Part shown: positions 33,575 through 45,795 of the stretch, one piece after another | Numbering within the stretch: the first letter of the stretch is position 1 | Layout: each line of letters opens with the position of its first letter | NCBI GenBank assembly: GCA_037176725.1 | Contig: JAZBRS010000049.1 | Location: 30,806,001-30,870,000 of the forward strand | Length of the DNA stretch: 64,000 bases | Direction of reading: 5' to 3' | DNA from: Posidonia oceanica | Taxonomy: Eukaryota > Streptophyta > Magnoliopsida > Alismatales > Posidoniaceae | Position numbers and translations under genes: made by a program | The notes under the pieces: model-generated | What the model was told of the DNA's origin: nothing | What the model saw: only the letters and a program-made list of their open reading frames with translations | The model's database searches: none

Positions 33575-35130
33575 GTCTAACGATCACAGTGGGACAGTTA
33601 AAAGTGCCCCCGTGCAAGGTAAGTAAGCCTTCCTTTCTTCTTCCTCCTCCATTATTGACATTTTCAGTTTAGTTTTAATTTCTTAATTTTTTTTTCCATA
33701 AGTTTTAAGATAGCGGTGAAATTCCTCGTAGTGTTTTGAGGCGCCGTGACCCTTTTCGTTTTTTTCTTCTACGTCCAAATAACTGAAATCACCTCCCGCT
33801 TTTCTCTGGATTCTCAGGAGTGGAGGTGGTTTGTAAAAGCCACTGTTTTTTCTGAAAAAACTCTGTCAGTACGTTATACGCGTGAACTGGCGCGTCTAAC
33901 ATTAGACGCTCCATTCACCATGTCTAACGACCACTGAGCAGAAACATTTCTGTTTTAAATTTTTCTTAGCTTTCTTTTTATAGCTGGCCCAAAGACTGAG
34001 GTGTGAGGTGATCGGCTTTGCCGTAGGGACCGGAACTTCAGCTTCTTTGGGTGCTTTGCAAAAAATAATAACAAAAAAAAATCGAATCTTTTTATGACTT
34101 GCATGGCCCTCATTGGGAACTAATTGCTTGTGTCATTTCTTGGATTATATGAGTAACCGTCTAGGTCCCAAGCACCTCTGTTGCAAAGAGCTTAGGAAAG
34201 GTATTTGTATTGTCATTGTCTTTCACAAGGGGCCCTTCTTCTTCCTTGGCCTTTTGTGAAAGATAATTAGAACCTCAAGCTTTGACTTGTATTCCTCCCT
34301 CCCCCTTTCGGTGGTTTGTTTATTTTATTGATGTGTGGATACGTGAGTGACCCGATCAGTCCCGAGTACGCTGGGCTCTACCTCTACGGGGTAGGGACGT
34401 AAGTGTATTCGGGCTCCCCCTAACATCCTCAGGAGTTGAGGTAGGGGATAGTACCAAAAATATTCACCCATTTTTGTGAGGAGCCCTAGAAATTCCAAAA
34501 AAAGAAGCCATACCTAAGCCTTAAGGAACCCAGAGAGCTACAGCAGGTTTAAAGCACTAATCTCGAAGTGAAAACAAAAATTAAAACCTTAAATCACTGT
34601 TTGAAAGTGTTTCTGTGCAGTTCTCTGAAACAGGGCGTTAGCCGCTGAGATCTCTGCGTCTAACGTTGTACGCAGCAGGTTTCGCGTCTAACGCATTCTC
34701 TGTGTGGCTGTTATATTTTAGCTCCTTTGTGTGATTTGTTTGGCAGGGAAAGACATTGAAAAATCCAAAACAGTGACAGTATCAGCTAGGGGCAGTTCTA
34801 TTTATTTTTACTTCTTTTTTAGGAATCTGTATTAAAATTTCCCAAGTTCTTGTAATTTCCTTTTCTTTGCACTTGTAATCCTTCAAAAAAAAAAGAAAAA
34901 AAGAAGAAAAGCAAAAAGGAAAAAAAAAATCATCAAAAAAGAGAGAGCAAAAAAATCAGAAAAGCCAAAAAAAAAGAGAGAGAAGCTAAGAAGAAAAGAG
35001 AAAACAGGAAAAGACTAGGAGGAAATACAAACGGGGACGTTGAACGCGCAATTTACAGCGTCCAACGTTATACGCCGCATTCTGAGGCGTATTACGCCTT
35101 GAAGCCAATTCCATCTCAAAAGCTGTTACA
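33575..35130 (+). promoter_or_regulatory. PBS and long leader of element C
   Basis: Directly after the LTR is GTCTAACGATCACAGTGGGA, aligned with the PBS region of A (TGGCGATCACGGTGGGAC) but diverged at its start. The leader has hairpin cassettes at 33871-33929, 34634-34694 and 35037-35098, and an A-rich purine tract at about 34884-35020 that ends ~110 bases before the gag ATG. No gene is seen. Confidence 0.62.
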
Positions 35131-37017
35131 ATGATGAACCAAATCCTTGAAGCTGAACAGCCAGAAAGAGAGAGGTCAGACTCAGTAAGTACCTCGGGAG
35201 AGGAGCCCACAATCTACCACCCGATCACCGGAGAAGCCTTGGATCCGGACTCGATCCAGTACAAAGCCATGTACCAGTTCTTAAATGAAGAGACATCAGC
35301 CCCAACGAGGCCATGTCAGAATAACCTCCAGCAGCCACCCCATCTCGGTGAAGGACAACGAAGGCCAGTTGCGGACCATACTCCTGAAGATCTATACCAG
35401 GGACAAAATGGCAACCCACCGCCGGACACAAACCACCCAGGTCAGGGTACAGCACTCAACGGAGCTTATAACTCAAGGGCCAATCCCTTGATTCAGGAAC
35501 ACAATTACATGCCACATGGCGCGTACAAGGAAGGAGTCTATCCAATACATCATCTCCAACCACCTATGGCAGGCAATCAGCCTCGGCCAGATCATCACTA
35601 CCATCAGGCATCTCCCCCGCGATACGAGCAGGTTGCACCTCAACACTTCTGCAACAGCTACCTCCATCAGTAGCAGAACCATCCGTCCTTCAATTCACAT
35701 GTCCCGACCCCATCAGCCGGGATGACAAATTTGGATGAGATGAGAAAAATGCTCAGTGCATTAGGGGTACATACCTAGGCTCCGGCAAACTTTGACATGA
35801 GCCGATTTCCCTCGTTCAGATTACTTCCAGGCTTCAAGTACCCGAAGACTCCCAAGTTCAACGGAACCGCTAACTCACTCAGTCACCTAGTGCGGTTCCA
35901 AATGGAGTCAGCCCCCTACTTTCATGATTTGGGGCTCGTGGTACACCTGTTCTTCTACTCACTCGAAGGAGAGCCCATGGATTGGTTTCTCACTCTCTCC
36001 AAGGAAGACCTCAGCAGCTTTGATAAAATCAGAGAGAGCTTCCTCACAAAATACCAGCACAAGATAGACCCCAAGCCAACCTTCCATGACCTAAGCAAGG
36101 AGGTCATGAAGCAAGGCGAAAGCTGGGTGACATTCGCCAACAGATGGCGGGAAATGGCGGCCAGATCAGGGCTAACCATTCCGGAGAGACAGGTGGTCCA
36201 GACCCTCATTGCAAACACCACTGGACCGATGAAGAAAGGGCTCGTAAATGCCTACTGTCCCAATGTAACGGCCTTATATGAAGTGGCGGCCTCAGTTCAA
36301 GAAAATCTGCATGAATTCATGGAGGAGCCAAAGAAGAGTTGGAAAACACAGGTAGTAGAGGACGTGACCGAAGTCATCGACAATATGGGCTCTGCACCCA
36401 GGCCATTCGAACAAATAGCTATACTAGCTTCACAGCAGCCGACCTGGAGCCACCCTCCTCCTCAGCAATAGCCAGCATGGAGCCACCCTCCTCCTCAGCA
36501 ACAGCCAGCATGGAATAGTCCTTCTCAGCAACAGCAAGCATGGAGCTGCCCTCCTCAGCAACAGCAGGCATGGAATAACCCTCCCCCTCAGCAATAAATC
36601 TGCCTTATGTGGAATGCTCCCCTGCAGCAATGGACTAGGGGCAATCAAAATGGCCAGGCCAACAACAGAAATCCCCCCAACAACACTGGGAACGAGAGCG
36701 GTTATCACAATGTTTCCCTTCCATTGCCACGCAAAAAGGGAAGAAGAGACCAGTACCCTCCTCTACCAGTCACACTGGCAGATATGGTCATAGAGCTAGA
36801 GGAGGCAAAAGCAATCGAACTCCCACCAGCCAGGCCTGAATTGCCAAATTGTGACCAGAACAAATACTGCCCGTTCCATAGGGTACATGGTCACAACATC
36901 AATGACTGTTGGACTTTCAGAGACATAGTCTATGACATGGTAGAGGCAGATGTGTTTGAATGGGATGTCCTGGTCAAAAGAGCCAAACAGAGAAAGCAGA
37001 CAGGGACATCTCAATAG
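35131..37017 (+). pseudogene. gag: gag polyprotein of element C (four internal stops)
   Basis: A single frame runs through TAG at ~35671 and ~35776, TAG at ~36469 and TAA at ~36595, to TAG at 37015; all internal stops fall in Gln-rich or Gln-expected positions. The capsid region contains SLEGEPMDWFLTL and VTFANRWREMAARSG, equivalent to A. A Pro/Gln/Trp minisatellite coding WSHPPPQQ-like units lies at 36430-36600. The zinc-knuckle-like motif CPFHRVHGHNINDC is at 36868-36909. Gag forms the particle and binds RNA. A start at 35131 gives an acidic N-terminus. Confidence 0.85.
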
Positions 37018-38850
37018 GTCTACAGCGAACCTCTCCCCAAGCACAAGTCATGGCATTCCAGGACGAGCAGCTCCCTAATCAGCTAACATCAAAGGACTGG
37101 GACAACCATATCATACTAGAAGAGGACTGGGGCAACCAAGCTGAGCATTGGGGAATAATCTCAGATGATGATTGGGACAGTGAGGCAGATGAGCGACTAA
37201 CAGTGAAGGAGCTCCTTAGCCAGTTCAATCTCACAGCAGTAGTGGAGGAACCACAAAAAGATATAGAGAAAGAAAGCCAAGTTCAAAAAGCCAATCAGCA
37301 ATTTGAATGGGAAAATATAGTCTTCAGAGATTCGGAGCTTCTGCCCCCACATAAGCAAGAGCTGCCGCTTGTCATCACAGTGGGCATCAACGATCATGTG
37401 CTGCAAGGAGTATTGGTTGACACTAGAGCAAGCCGAAGCCTTAGTTCTCTCTCCACACTCCGGAGCTTAGGGCTAAACGAGGGTGAGCTAGATAGAACTC
37501 CCTTTATGTGCACTGGGTTTGATCAGAAGGAGAAATTGGCACTAGGGACAATGCCCATGGTAATCACAATCGGTCCTTTGACCAGTGTCACTTCGGTGAT
37601 CATCATGAAGGAGGAAGTCCTGGAGCCACTCATCCTAGGGAGGTCTTGGCTGGCAGAGGTCGGGGCTGTAGCATCTTTGGTTCATCAAATGCTAAAATTC
37701 AAATACCAAGGAGCGGTTGTCAGCATTCCAGCTAATCGATCGGGGATTCTATGCACATTCAAGATGCCAGAGCCACAAATTGCAACCCTTCGAGAAGAGG
37801 AGGAGTCACAACGTCTGCCATAGAGAAAATCACCACTGTGGGATCCCAAGCCGCTGTCGCCACCGGTCTCCCCAATCTTCAAGGCAGCTAGGCCTCCATC
37901 AAGTCAATTGCCGGCCCTCAACACTTCAGTATTCCAGAGCACTACTACTCTGTCATCCCCAATCTTCCGAGTGCCAACAGAGCAACAAGTTAGGGCCACA
38001 AAGCCACCAGAGCTTGGCGGATCTATACGAGGGAAGTCCATCTTCGCCTGGCCACTCAAGAAAGGAGCATCCAGCGACCCGTGCAAAGGAAATGAGGCTG
38101 CCGCGCCCATCACCAGAGGAGGGAGGCTGTCAAACCGAATCATACCACCAGCAGAGCAAACAGAGCCGGTCAGACCCGAGGTGGGACCCGGGTCGGTAGA
38201 ATATGACATCCTAGAGCAATTAAAGAAGACACAGGCCAGGATCTCGATCTATGACCTCATAAACAACTCAAATCAACACCGGAAAGCTCTACAAGAAGTG
38301 CTAGAAAAGGCCCAAGTTGCCCCAGATATGCCAGCGGAAGAACTCCATATTATAGCTACAGCGGCCTTTGTAGAGCCTATCATTACCTTTGCTGATAGCG
38401 AGTTGGCACCAATAGAGAGGAGAAAAGCACCGTTAAATGTAACCATTTCTATAAACAATCACTTAATTTCTGAAGTGCTCATAGATACAGGTGCATCAAT
38501 GAACATTTGCTCGTTAAATACAATACGAGCCTTGGGCGTAAATGAGACTTCCTTAACCCCCATTGATATGACGATTGCTGGATATGATGACAGCAAAAGA
38601 AAAGTACACGGCAAGTGGACCACAAAAATAGGGATAGGACCAGCTCAGGTTCTAACCCAACTAATCGTCATAGACATCAATGTCCCATATCAGATCATCC
38701 TGGGGAGACAATGGCTAGACAGTTTAAAAGGAGTATCATCTCCTCAGCACCAATGCCTGAAATTCCCTCACGATGGGAAAATCATCCAGATAGCAGGGAG
38801 CATACCAGGCCAAGAAGCAGAGGCAAATGTGATATACCTACCACACTAGT
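37018..38850 (+). pseudogene. pol: Two tandem aspartic protease domains of element C
   Basis: Domain 1 (about 37330-37720) has LVDTRASRSLSSL where DTG would be expected, followed by VITIGPLTSVTSVI and ILGRSWLAEVG. Domain 2 (about 38395-38800) has LIDTGASMNICSL with an intact DTG, then KIGIGPAQVLTQLIVID and ILGRQWLDSL. Element B has the same pair, so the duplication predates both. Domain 1 may have lost catalysis. TAG codons lie at ~37821 and ~38847, and a one-base frameshift joins gag to this frame near 37045. Confidence 0.8.
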
Positions 38851-40180
38851 TCAGTGTACGAGAAAAGCCGACCCACGCCGAAAAGGGCAAGAATGTAGTA
38901 TCTCTGGTCGAGCTAAGGGACAAATGGGCCGGGCCTAGGCTATTTCACAAAAGGAAGGAACCCTCAAAAAGCAAAAGACCCTCCATGAATGTGGGATGGG
39001 AGATCATGAGGAGAATTGGCTACAAGGAAGGCCAGGGCTTAGGCCCGGAAGGAAAGGGAATGAAGGAGCTAGTAAAGGCCTGTGACAGAGAAGGAAGGGG
39101 AGGACTCGGTTTCGACCAGTTCCCCGACGGACGACCATTACAGTGGAATCTACAAGGACATTTTACCAGTGTAGGGATATTCGTCCCGAATTCATCCTCC
39201 CTGGGAAATATTATTTTGGCGCAATCAACCAAACACACTCTCCAAAGTGTAGAGGACACAGCCGACGTAAACATTTCCGGCTTATTCCAAACACTTGAAT
39301 TGCCAGTAGAGCCTCACGAAAGTCAGACTGCAAGGGAGTTGAGAGCAGAGCCTCACGAAGGCTAGACTGTAGCAATAGAGCCTCACGAAGGTCAGACTGC
39401 AACATTGCCGCCACCACTGTTAGGTGCACCGGCCCTCGAAGCTCCGGATCGGCCACCTCTTTCTTCTTCTCCCTCTTCTTCCGGCACCGCCGCCTCCAAG
39501 CCTCCAGATCGGCCACCTCTTTCTTCTTCTCCCTCTTCTTCTGGCACTGCCGCTTCCAAGCCTCCACCTCCTCCAGCTCCGGACATCTCTTCCTCTTTGG
39601 AGCAAAGGCCAGGGCAAACTCTACGCAAGTCACAACGACTCGTAGACAGGGTACGCCGCCTCACGGCTGATCTCTCTGAAGATCTGCAACCTTAGAGACC
39701 TGAAGTTGACCCCGATCCAAGGACCGACAATGAGCTTCTCGAAGATGGTAGGAACGTCAACCATGACGAGCCCGCCTAGAAAGGCTCCTACCTCTACTGA
39801 TGGAGGTAACTCTAGGGGCATTCCCCTAGATGTTGTAAATAAAACTTTGTTTAATTCCGCACTATTTTCATTTCCTAAAAATAAAAGTAATTTACTTTCT
39901 GTTTTCAATAAGGGAGAGGATCACCATGTTAGTTCTAGCAGCTCGCGGTCAACTTCGACCACTACTTCCAAAATTATGCGCGTGTGTCAATACACGGAGG
40001 CACAGCCTCAGGAGCTGGCTTTGCTTAAGCACCTCAGGGACAAATACGATGAGCAAACCAAAGCAGCTGAAGAAGAGACTGTGAAGGTCAACCTGGGAAC
40101 CATCGAAGAGCCAAAACCAATACTCATAAGTGCAAGCCTGAGCCCAAAAGAGCGGGAGGAAATGGTCCAAATTTTGAAAG
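38850..40180 (+). pseudogene. pol: G-patch and repetitive PR-RT linker of element C
   Basis: The G-patch core IGYKEGQGLGPEGKG is at 39010-39055. Downstream are tandem 20- to 40-base units coding EPHEGQT (39310-39400) and a 60-base duplication (39446-39565) coding PPLSSSPSSSGTAASKPPD. TAG codons at ~39363 and ~39693 interrupt it. At 39780-39930 an A/T-rich stretch with GTTGTAAATAAAACTTTG resembles the same gap in B; an intron in this place is known from Ogre, but splice sites were not established here. Confidence 0.65.
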
Positions 40181-40183
40181 GAT

Positions 40184-41100
40184 ATGCCTGGTTTACAATC
40201 AGCCCTAGTGGAACACCTGCTTCCACTAAACTCTGGAACCAAACCTGTCAAGCAGAAGTTAATGCGACTAAGGCCGGAACTCGCCCTCAAAGTCAAAGAA
40301 GAAATTGACAAGCTCCATAAAGCGAAGTTCATCAGGGTGGTTGTATACCCCAGTTGGGTCTCGAATATAGTACCAGTGGCTAAGGACGGGAAGGTTCGGG
40401 TTTGCATTGACTATCGCAACCTCAACGCCGCCTGTCCCAAAGATGACTTCCCTTTGCCACATATTGACTTGCTAGTGGACAATACAACAGGATTTGAGAT
40501 GCTATCTTTCATGGATGGCTTCTCTGATTACAACCAGATTAAGCTAGCAGAGGAGGACCAAGAGAAGACGTCGTTCATCACACCATGGGGGACATACTGC
40601 TATGTAGTCATGCCATTCGGTCTCAAAAACGCCGGCGCGACATATCAGAGAGCGATGATGGCCATCTTCCACGACATGATGCACGATTGCATAGAAGTGT
40701 ATGTTGACGATATCTTGGTCAAATCAAGAACAAGGGAGGCACACTTTGAGGCACTAAGAAGAGTACTGAGCAGAGCAAGGCAATATCAATTAAAAATGAA
40801 CCCAAAGAAATGCGTGTTCGGGGTAACTGCCAGGAAGCTACTGGGCTTCATCATCAGCGAAAGAGGAATCGAGGTGGACCCACAGAAGGCTAGAGCAATA
40901 GCACAGATGCCTCCACCCTGAAACATCAAGGAACTCAGGGGACTTATCGGCCGCTTACAGTTCATTAGGAGATTCATCTCACAGTATGCAGATCGATGCA
41001 AGCCGTTTTATGAGCTACTAAAAGGAGGAAGGGAATTCACCTGGGATGAGAAATGCCAGAAAGCTTTTGATGAACTCAAAGCATATCTCATGACCCCCCA
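40184..41100 (+). pseudogene. pol: Reverse transcriptase of element C
   Basis: Motifs in order: VRVCIDYRNLNAACPKDDFP, MDGFSDYNQIKL, FITPWGTYCYVVMPFG, catalytic YVDDILVK, NPKKCVFGV and LIGRLQFIRRFIS. A TGA near 40919 follows PPP, where the relatives have Arg (CGA to TGA). A one-base frameshift near 40190 separates the N-terminal linker from RT, and another near 41100 separates RT from RNase H. Confidence 0.9.
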
Positions 41101-41103
41101 GTC

Positions 41104-42085
41104 TTGTCAGCGCCTATGTCAGGGAAGCCTTTACTACTCTATGTGGCAGTCACTGCATCATCAATAGAGATAGTGCTAGCTCAACATGATGAGGATGGAA
41201 AGAAGGAAAAAGCTATCTACTATCTGAGTAGAACTTTCCTAGGTTATGAAGAAAAGTATACAGCCATAGAAAAGCACTGTTTGGCCTTGGTATGGCCATC
41301 TCAAAAGTTGAGACACTACTTCCTAGCCCATAAAGTCTGTTACATCGCCACGATGGACCCAATCAAATATATGTTCGAGAAGCCAACCCTCTCTGGAAGA
41401 TTGGCAAGGTGGCAACTCCTCCTCACTGAATTTGACTTGTAATATGTGTCCCAGAAGGCGGTCAAGGGGCAAGCCATTGCAGATCACCTGGCAGAACTAC
41501 CAATAGAAGATTATCAACCAGTCCGAACAGACTTCCCGATGAGGAAATACTGGAAATACAAGCTACCGAGTCTCCCACTCGACAATGGACTCTCTACTTT
41601 GATGAAGCACTCAATAGACAAGGGGCAGGCATCGGAGTAGCACTTCTCACTCCAGAAGAAGTTCTCATTCCTCGAGTAGTACAGCTAAACTTCGCCACAA
41701 ATACCAACAATGTTGCAAAATACGAGGCCTTGATCCTCAGATTACGCCTAGCACTGGAGCTAGGGGCAAAGCAGTTGAAACTCATCGGAGACTCCCAATT
41801 GGTTCTAAGACAAATTCTGAACAAGTATAGAACCCTCAACCCAAGGCTAGATGAATACAAAGGCATTGCACGCCTCCTATTGGCACGGTTTCAGCAAGTG
41901 GTGTATGTCCACACCCTCCAAAGTCATAACCTACTAGCGGATGCTCTCGCTTCGCTGGCTTCCTCAATCGAGTTCCCCATCAATATCCGAGAGCAAACAA
42001 TAATGGTTCAGCAACACGGGATGCCTGCCATTGACTCAACTAAGCCATGGGCCATGGAGCTTAGACAGAAAGCTAGGGAATCATG
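41104..42085 (+). pseudogene. pol: Dual RNase H region of element C
   Basis: The Ty3/gypsy RNase H (41104-41500) shows LLLYVAVTASSIEIVLAQHD and KAIYYLSRTF. A TAA near 41440 replaces the Gln of element B. The archaeal-like second domain (about 41575-42010) has YFDEA in place of FDGA, AKYEALIL in place of AEYEALIL, GDSQLVL and LADALASL. A one-base shift lies near 41538. The changed Glu-to-Lys in AKYEAL would affect catalysis. Confidence 0.78.
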
Positions 42086-42089
42086 AGTA

Positions 42090-42320
42090 GTCACGTTTGA
42101 AGTTTGCTACAACATAGAGGATGATGGGAACACATGGTTCTTTGACATCCAGAACTACATTCAAGATGGGATTTTCCCTGACAACGCAACTTCACAAGAC
42201 AAAGAGGCAGTTCGGAGGATGGCTACATAATACTTCATGAGAGCCGGGGTCCTTTTCAAAAGATCTTTCAATGGAATAAAGCTACGCTGTGTCACTTATG
42301 AGGAGGTTGAAGTTATCATC
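42090..42320 (+). pseudogene. pol: N-terminal part of integrase of C, cut by element D
   Basis: The text TFEVCYNIEDDGNTWFFDIQ and YIQDGIFPDNAT matches the region before the zinc domain in B (NPWYYDIQNYIQDRTFPTHAT). Stops occur at ~42084 (TGA) and ~42228 (TAA). The reading breaks at 42320 where D begins. The TCATC at 42316-42320 is the expected left copy of the target-site duplication; the right copy is outside the window. Confidence 0.75.
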
Positions 42321-45300
42321 TGTAGTAATCCTGAATTCTGATCGTCCATGCACGTTACCAAAGCTTTCATGCACCGATCAAAATAGGCTCACTATATGTG
42401 GCTGGATCCGAGGGAAGAAACTCGACTCGGAAACGCTGGCAAAAGAAAAGAAAAGAAATGATAAGACAAAATCGGAGTCGCCACCAGGTCTATTGAATTG
42501 GAAGACAAGGAAAACCAGGGGTAATGCAGGAAAAGACATGCAAAACTGGATGCAAAGAGGGGCAAAGGGATGCAATGCTAAGCTAAGCTATGCTATGCTA
42601 TGCTATGCTATGCTATGACTCATGCCTAGGATAAAGGAAAAGGTCGATGCGAGCCAAGAGAAAAGGCAAGGACTCCTGTTACGCACGGGGAAGGTGTTAG
42701 GCACCCCTGATACGTCCGAGAGTCGATCTTTCTTAGGCAATCTCACGCTAATGCAGAGAATTGCTAGCCTAATGCCTAAATGCCATGGATGCCTACCTGC
42801 TACGCATTGGAAATAAACGTGCTATCTATATGCTCAGCCACGCTGCTAGTGTTCCGAACTGGGCGGACCCAGGTTCGTGAGAACTCCTAAGCAATAAACA
42901 TCACAACCCTAAATGCAAATGTAGGCGATAAAGCAAAACTGTGGGGAAACCAAGCAATGCAAGCGACATGCAAGAGATAAAGCCAAGCAGGTGCGGAAAA
43001 CGGTGCGAAAATGTGGAAAACAATGCGAGGCACGGAAAATGATGCAACGGGGCGTAGAAAACTATGCAGCGGAGCGGGGAACGATGCAAAATGCGGAAAA
43101 CGGGGCAAAGCGGGATGCAAAACCAAAACAAAGGGGTGGGCAACATGCATGGGGGCTGCAGCAAGCCAAAGAAGCAAAAAAAGCGGAAAACGGCGAGCGA
43201 AGCGAAATCGACGTTTTTAAAATGGCTGTCAGCCATCTGCAAGCATTGGACACTGGCAACACCAGCGTCCAACGTTGGACGCTAGCATTGATGGCGTCCA
43301 ACACCTGCTGGAGGTAAACAGCATACAATTTTGGAAAAGCAATGCAATCTAGCTACATGGATGCAATACAGATGCAAGGATGCAACTAATTGGGTGCAGG
43401 AGATGCAGGTCTCACCTAATAGAAGATTACAAGAGGAATCAGAGCAAGGAGCAAGCCAGAATCAAGGATTAAAGCAAGCAGGTTGTTGGACGCCTGTAGG
43501 TTGGGCGTCCAAGGTTAGACGCCAGAGGGACAGGCGTCTAACACAGGCCAGAAGACAGAAGAGAGAAAGGAGCATACAAAAGCAAAATAAAAATAGGGAT
43601 CATGCATTTGGGCTACTGGAGGTGAGCATGGGGCAAACAAGCAAACAAGGGGAGCAAGAAAAACAATCAGACCTTACCTGTAGCTTGTGCCAGGTCAGAG
43701 ACACAACCAGGGTGTTGGACACGAGCTAGGTCGGCGTCCAATGTTGGACGCCTGCACTAATAGCGTACAACGCTTTGGGAGGCACAACACACAAAGAAAC
43801 ATGCATAAAATAGCAAATAAACTAAAGAAAGCTAAAGAACAGTTGCAAAGGAAGCTAAGCATACATGGTAAACACTGAAATCATATAAACGAGCAAGATC
43901 AGAGCATTATACGAACATCCAAAAGCAAACAGAGGGGGCTGGGACGTTAGACGCTGGAGCCAGCAACGTCCAACGTTGGACGCTGAAAGCTCTAGCGTCC
44001 AACGCCCACAGCATGCAAGCTTACCTGTGCTAAGGGGGAGCTCAGCTCTAATGCCCACCTATATGCATGCAAACATGCTGATGGCATAACAGAGCAAGAA
44101 AAGAGTATTCAACAAGCATGGCAAGCATTTGATCCAAGAGAGGCAAATAGAAAGAGAGCATGCATGGAAATAAAGGACAAAACTTGCAAAAAGGAGCATG
44201 CAACTTAAGAAGATCTTAGCAAACCTAAGCATGGTTGCCATAGGGGGCCAAACATCTCTAAGCAAACACAGAACATGCATAAACATCAAAAATAAGCATG
44301 GCAGCAAGTTATAACAAACAGAGGTGTTGGACGCCGAGTGAACCAGCGTCCAACGTTGGACGTGGCTCACCCTGGCGTCCAACGCAGGCAGGAAGCAAGA
44401 TGAAATTAAATCATGCAAAAAGGCTTAGGCATGGATCAAAGCATGGATATGGGCATGGCATGACATCAAAAACAAATAAAGGAGGCATGCTGCATGGATT
44501 TACTAAATAACAAGCAATATCAGGGCATGGGAAGCATTAAAACAAGGGCAAAGCAAAACGGAGTGTTGGACGCTGCCGTAACAGGCGTCCAACGTTGGAC
44601 GCACCAGATGGTGCGTCCAACACATTGAACTTTGCTTCAGTTAAGCGAGGCAGCCAAAACACTTGAAAACTTCAAATAAACTAGCTAACAAGCAAAAGTG
44701 TTCGATTACAGGCATGGTGGTATGCTTGGCACCGAAATTAGGCAGGTGGATTGCTCCACCCACCTCTTCCTCCTCATCGCCGGAGAAATCAAGCGATGGA
44801 GGGGTGTGTGCTGTGCTAAAGTGCATGGAAGGCATAGGAAAACATCACACTAGCATGCATGGGCCTAAGGGGAAGAGGACCAACCTTCAGACGGCCTGGA
44901 ACGGTGGAAGCTCCTTCGTCGCCGGCGCTGCGGAGGTTGCTGTAGAGCCAACTCCGGTGAGGTCCCACGAGCTGCTGGAGGCACTAGAAGAGCCGGCGAA
45001 AGGTCGAGGATGGAGGTGGATGATCCCTCTCTGCTCTAGAGTCGATGAATTCTCTCCTGGCTCTGTGTGGTGAATGCTGGGATGGAGGGAAGGGGGCTGT
45101 TTTGTGCATTTGGTGCATGGGTTCGTGTGCGGGCAACGGATCTTGCAGAGGATTTGCAGGCGGTTGCAGGTGGCGTCAGAGGCATCTAGGTGTGTGGGAG
45201 GCTCAAGGAATGTCAGGGCTTTGGCAGAGGCGTGTCAGATGGCCGGCGGAGCCACGGCGGTGGCTGACACGGGCGGCCGAAGGTGTGAGGGCGGAGAGAG

Positions 45301-45795
45301 CGGGTTTTCGGTTGAATTTGAAATGATTGGTTCTAGAGGTAGTTACTCATCCTTGGAAGGTAGTGGATGAGCTGGAGGGCGAGAGAGGACAGGTAGTAAG
45401 TGCGGGGAGGCGGGGGATTGGACGGCTGGTGAGCTAGAAGGGGCGAAACAGCTGCTGCTGTAACCGAGCCATTGGACATGGGAGCAGGAGGCGTCCAACA
45501 TTGGATGCCAGCAGAGGGCGCGTCCAACGTTGGACGCTGGCACAGGACGCGTCCAATGTTGGACGCTGCCTGTTCCAGCGTACAACGCGCTCAGTTGGCA
45601 AAAGCTGCAAATGGGCTTGGGCTTGGGCCTGGAAGGGTTTTTAAAAGTTGTAAAAAGCTTGGGTTAAGGCTTCTAGGGCTTGGGCAAGGTTTTGGGCTTG
45701 GAAAATGGGTTAGAAAAGGGATGCCATTCCAGAGTCCACACGAGCTTGCAAAAGAGAACAACCAACTTCCAGGCTGTCAGAATGGGGTGTCTATA
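42321..45795 (-). repeat. 3' LTR of element D (about 3.5 kb)
   Basis: The + strand text from 42321 (TGTAGTAATCCTGAATTC) recurs at 61853. The other border is set by the PPT at 45796-45812; on the - strand the LTR begins TATAGACACCCC where A, B and C begin TGTAGATA. A TATGC microsatellite lies at 42580-42616. Seven hairpin cassettes are spread over 43245-45588. The word GGTGGCGACTCCGATT near 42472-42489 (- strand) resembles a PBS. Confidence 0.87.
43245..45588 (-). promoter_or_regulatory. Seven twin-hairpin cassettes in the D LTR
   Basis: Cassettes at 43245-43304, 43484-43544, 43712-43772, 43943-44004, 44324-44384, 44563-44623 and 45490-45588. The plan is GTTGGACGC, spacer of 10-14 bases, GCGTCCAAC directly joined to GTTGGACGC, second spacer, GCGTCCAAC. 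The centre is thus the palindrome GCGTCCAACGTTGGACGC. Spacers differ between cassettes while the arms are nearly constant. The 5' LTR shows the same series (62786 onward). Confidence 0.75.

Larger units (their letters stand above)
32231..42320 (+). mobile_element. Element C: Tat-like retrotransposon, 3' part beyond the D insertion
   Basis: 5' LTR (32231-33574), PBS, leader, gag, double protease, G-patch, RT, two RNase H domains and the first part of integrase are in order on the + strand. The left border cuts the first protease of B. At 42320/42321 the integrase is interrupted by the LTR of D. The rest of integrase and the 3' LTR lie beyond the window. gag and pol carry many TAG/TAA/TGA codons and at least four one-base frameshifts (~37045, ~40190, ~41100, ~41538). 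Confidence 0.87.

Noticed and set aside
39690..39950. An Ogre-type intron between protease and RT in C, and at 29830-30000 in B
   Set aside because: An A/T-rich gap is present in both, but no matching GT and AG borders that restore a frame could be established by eye.
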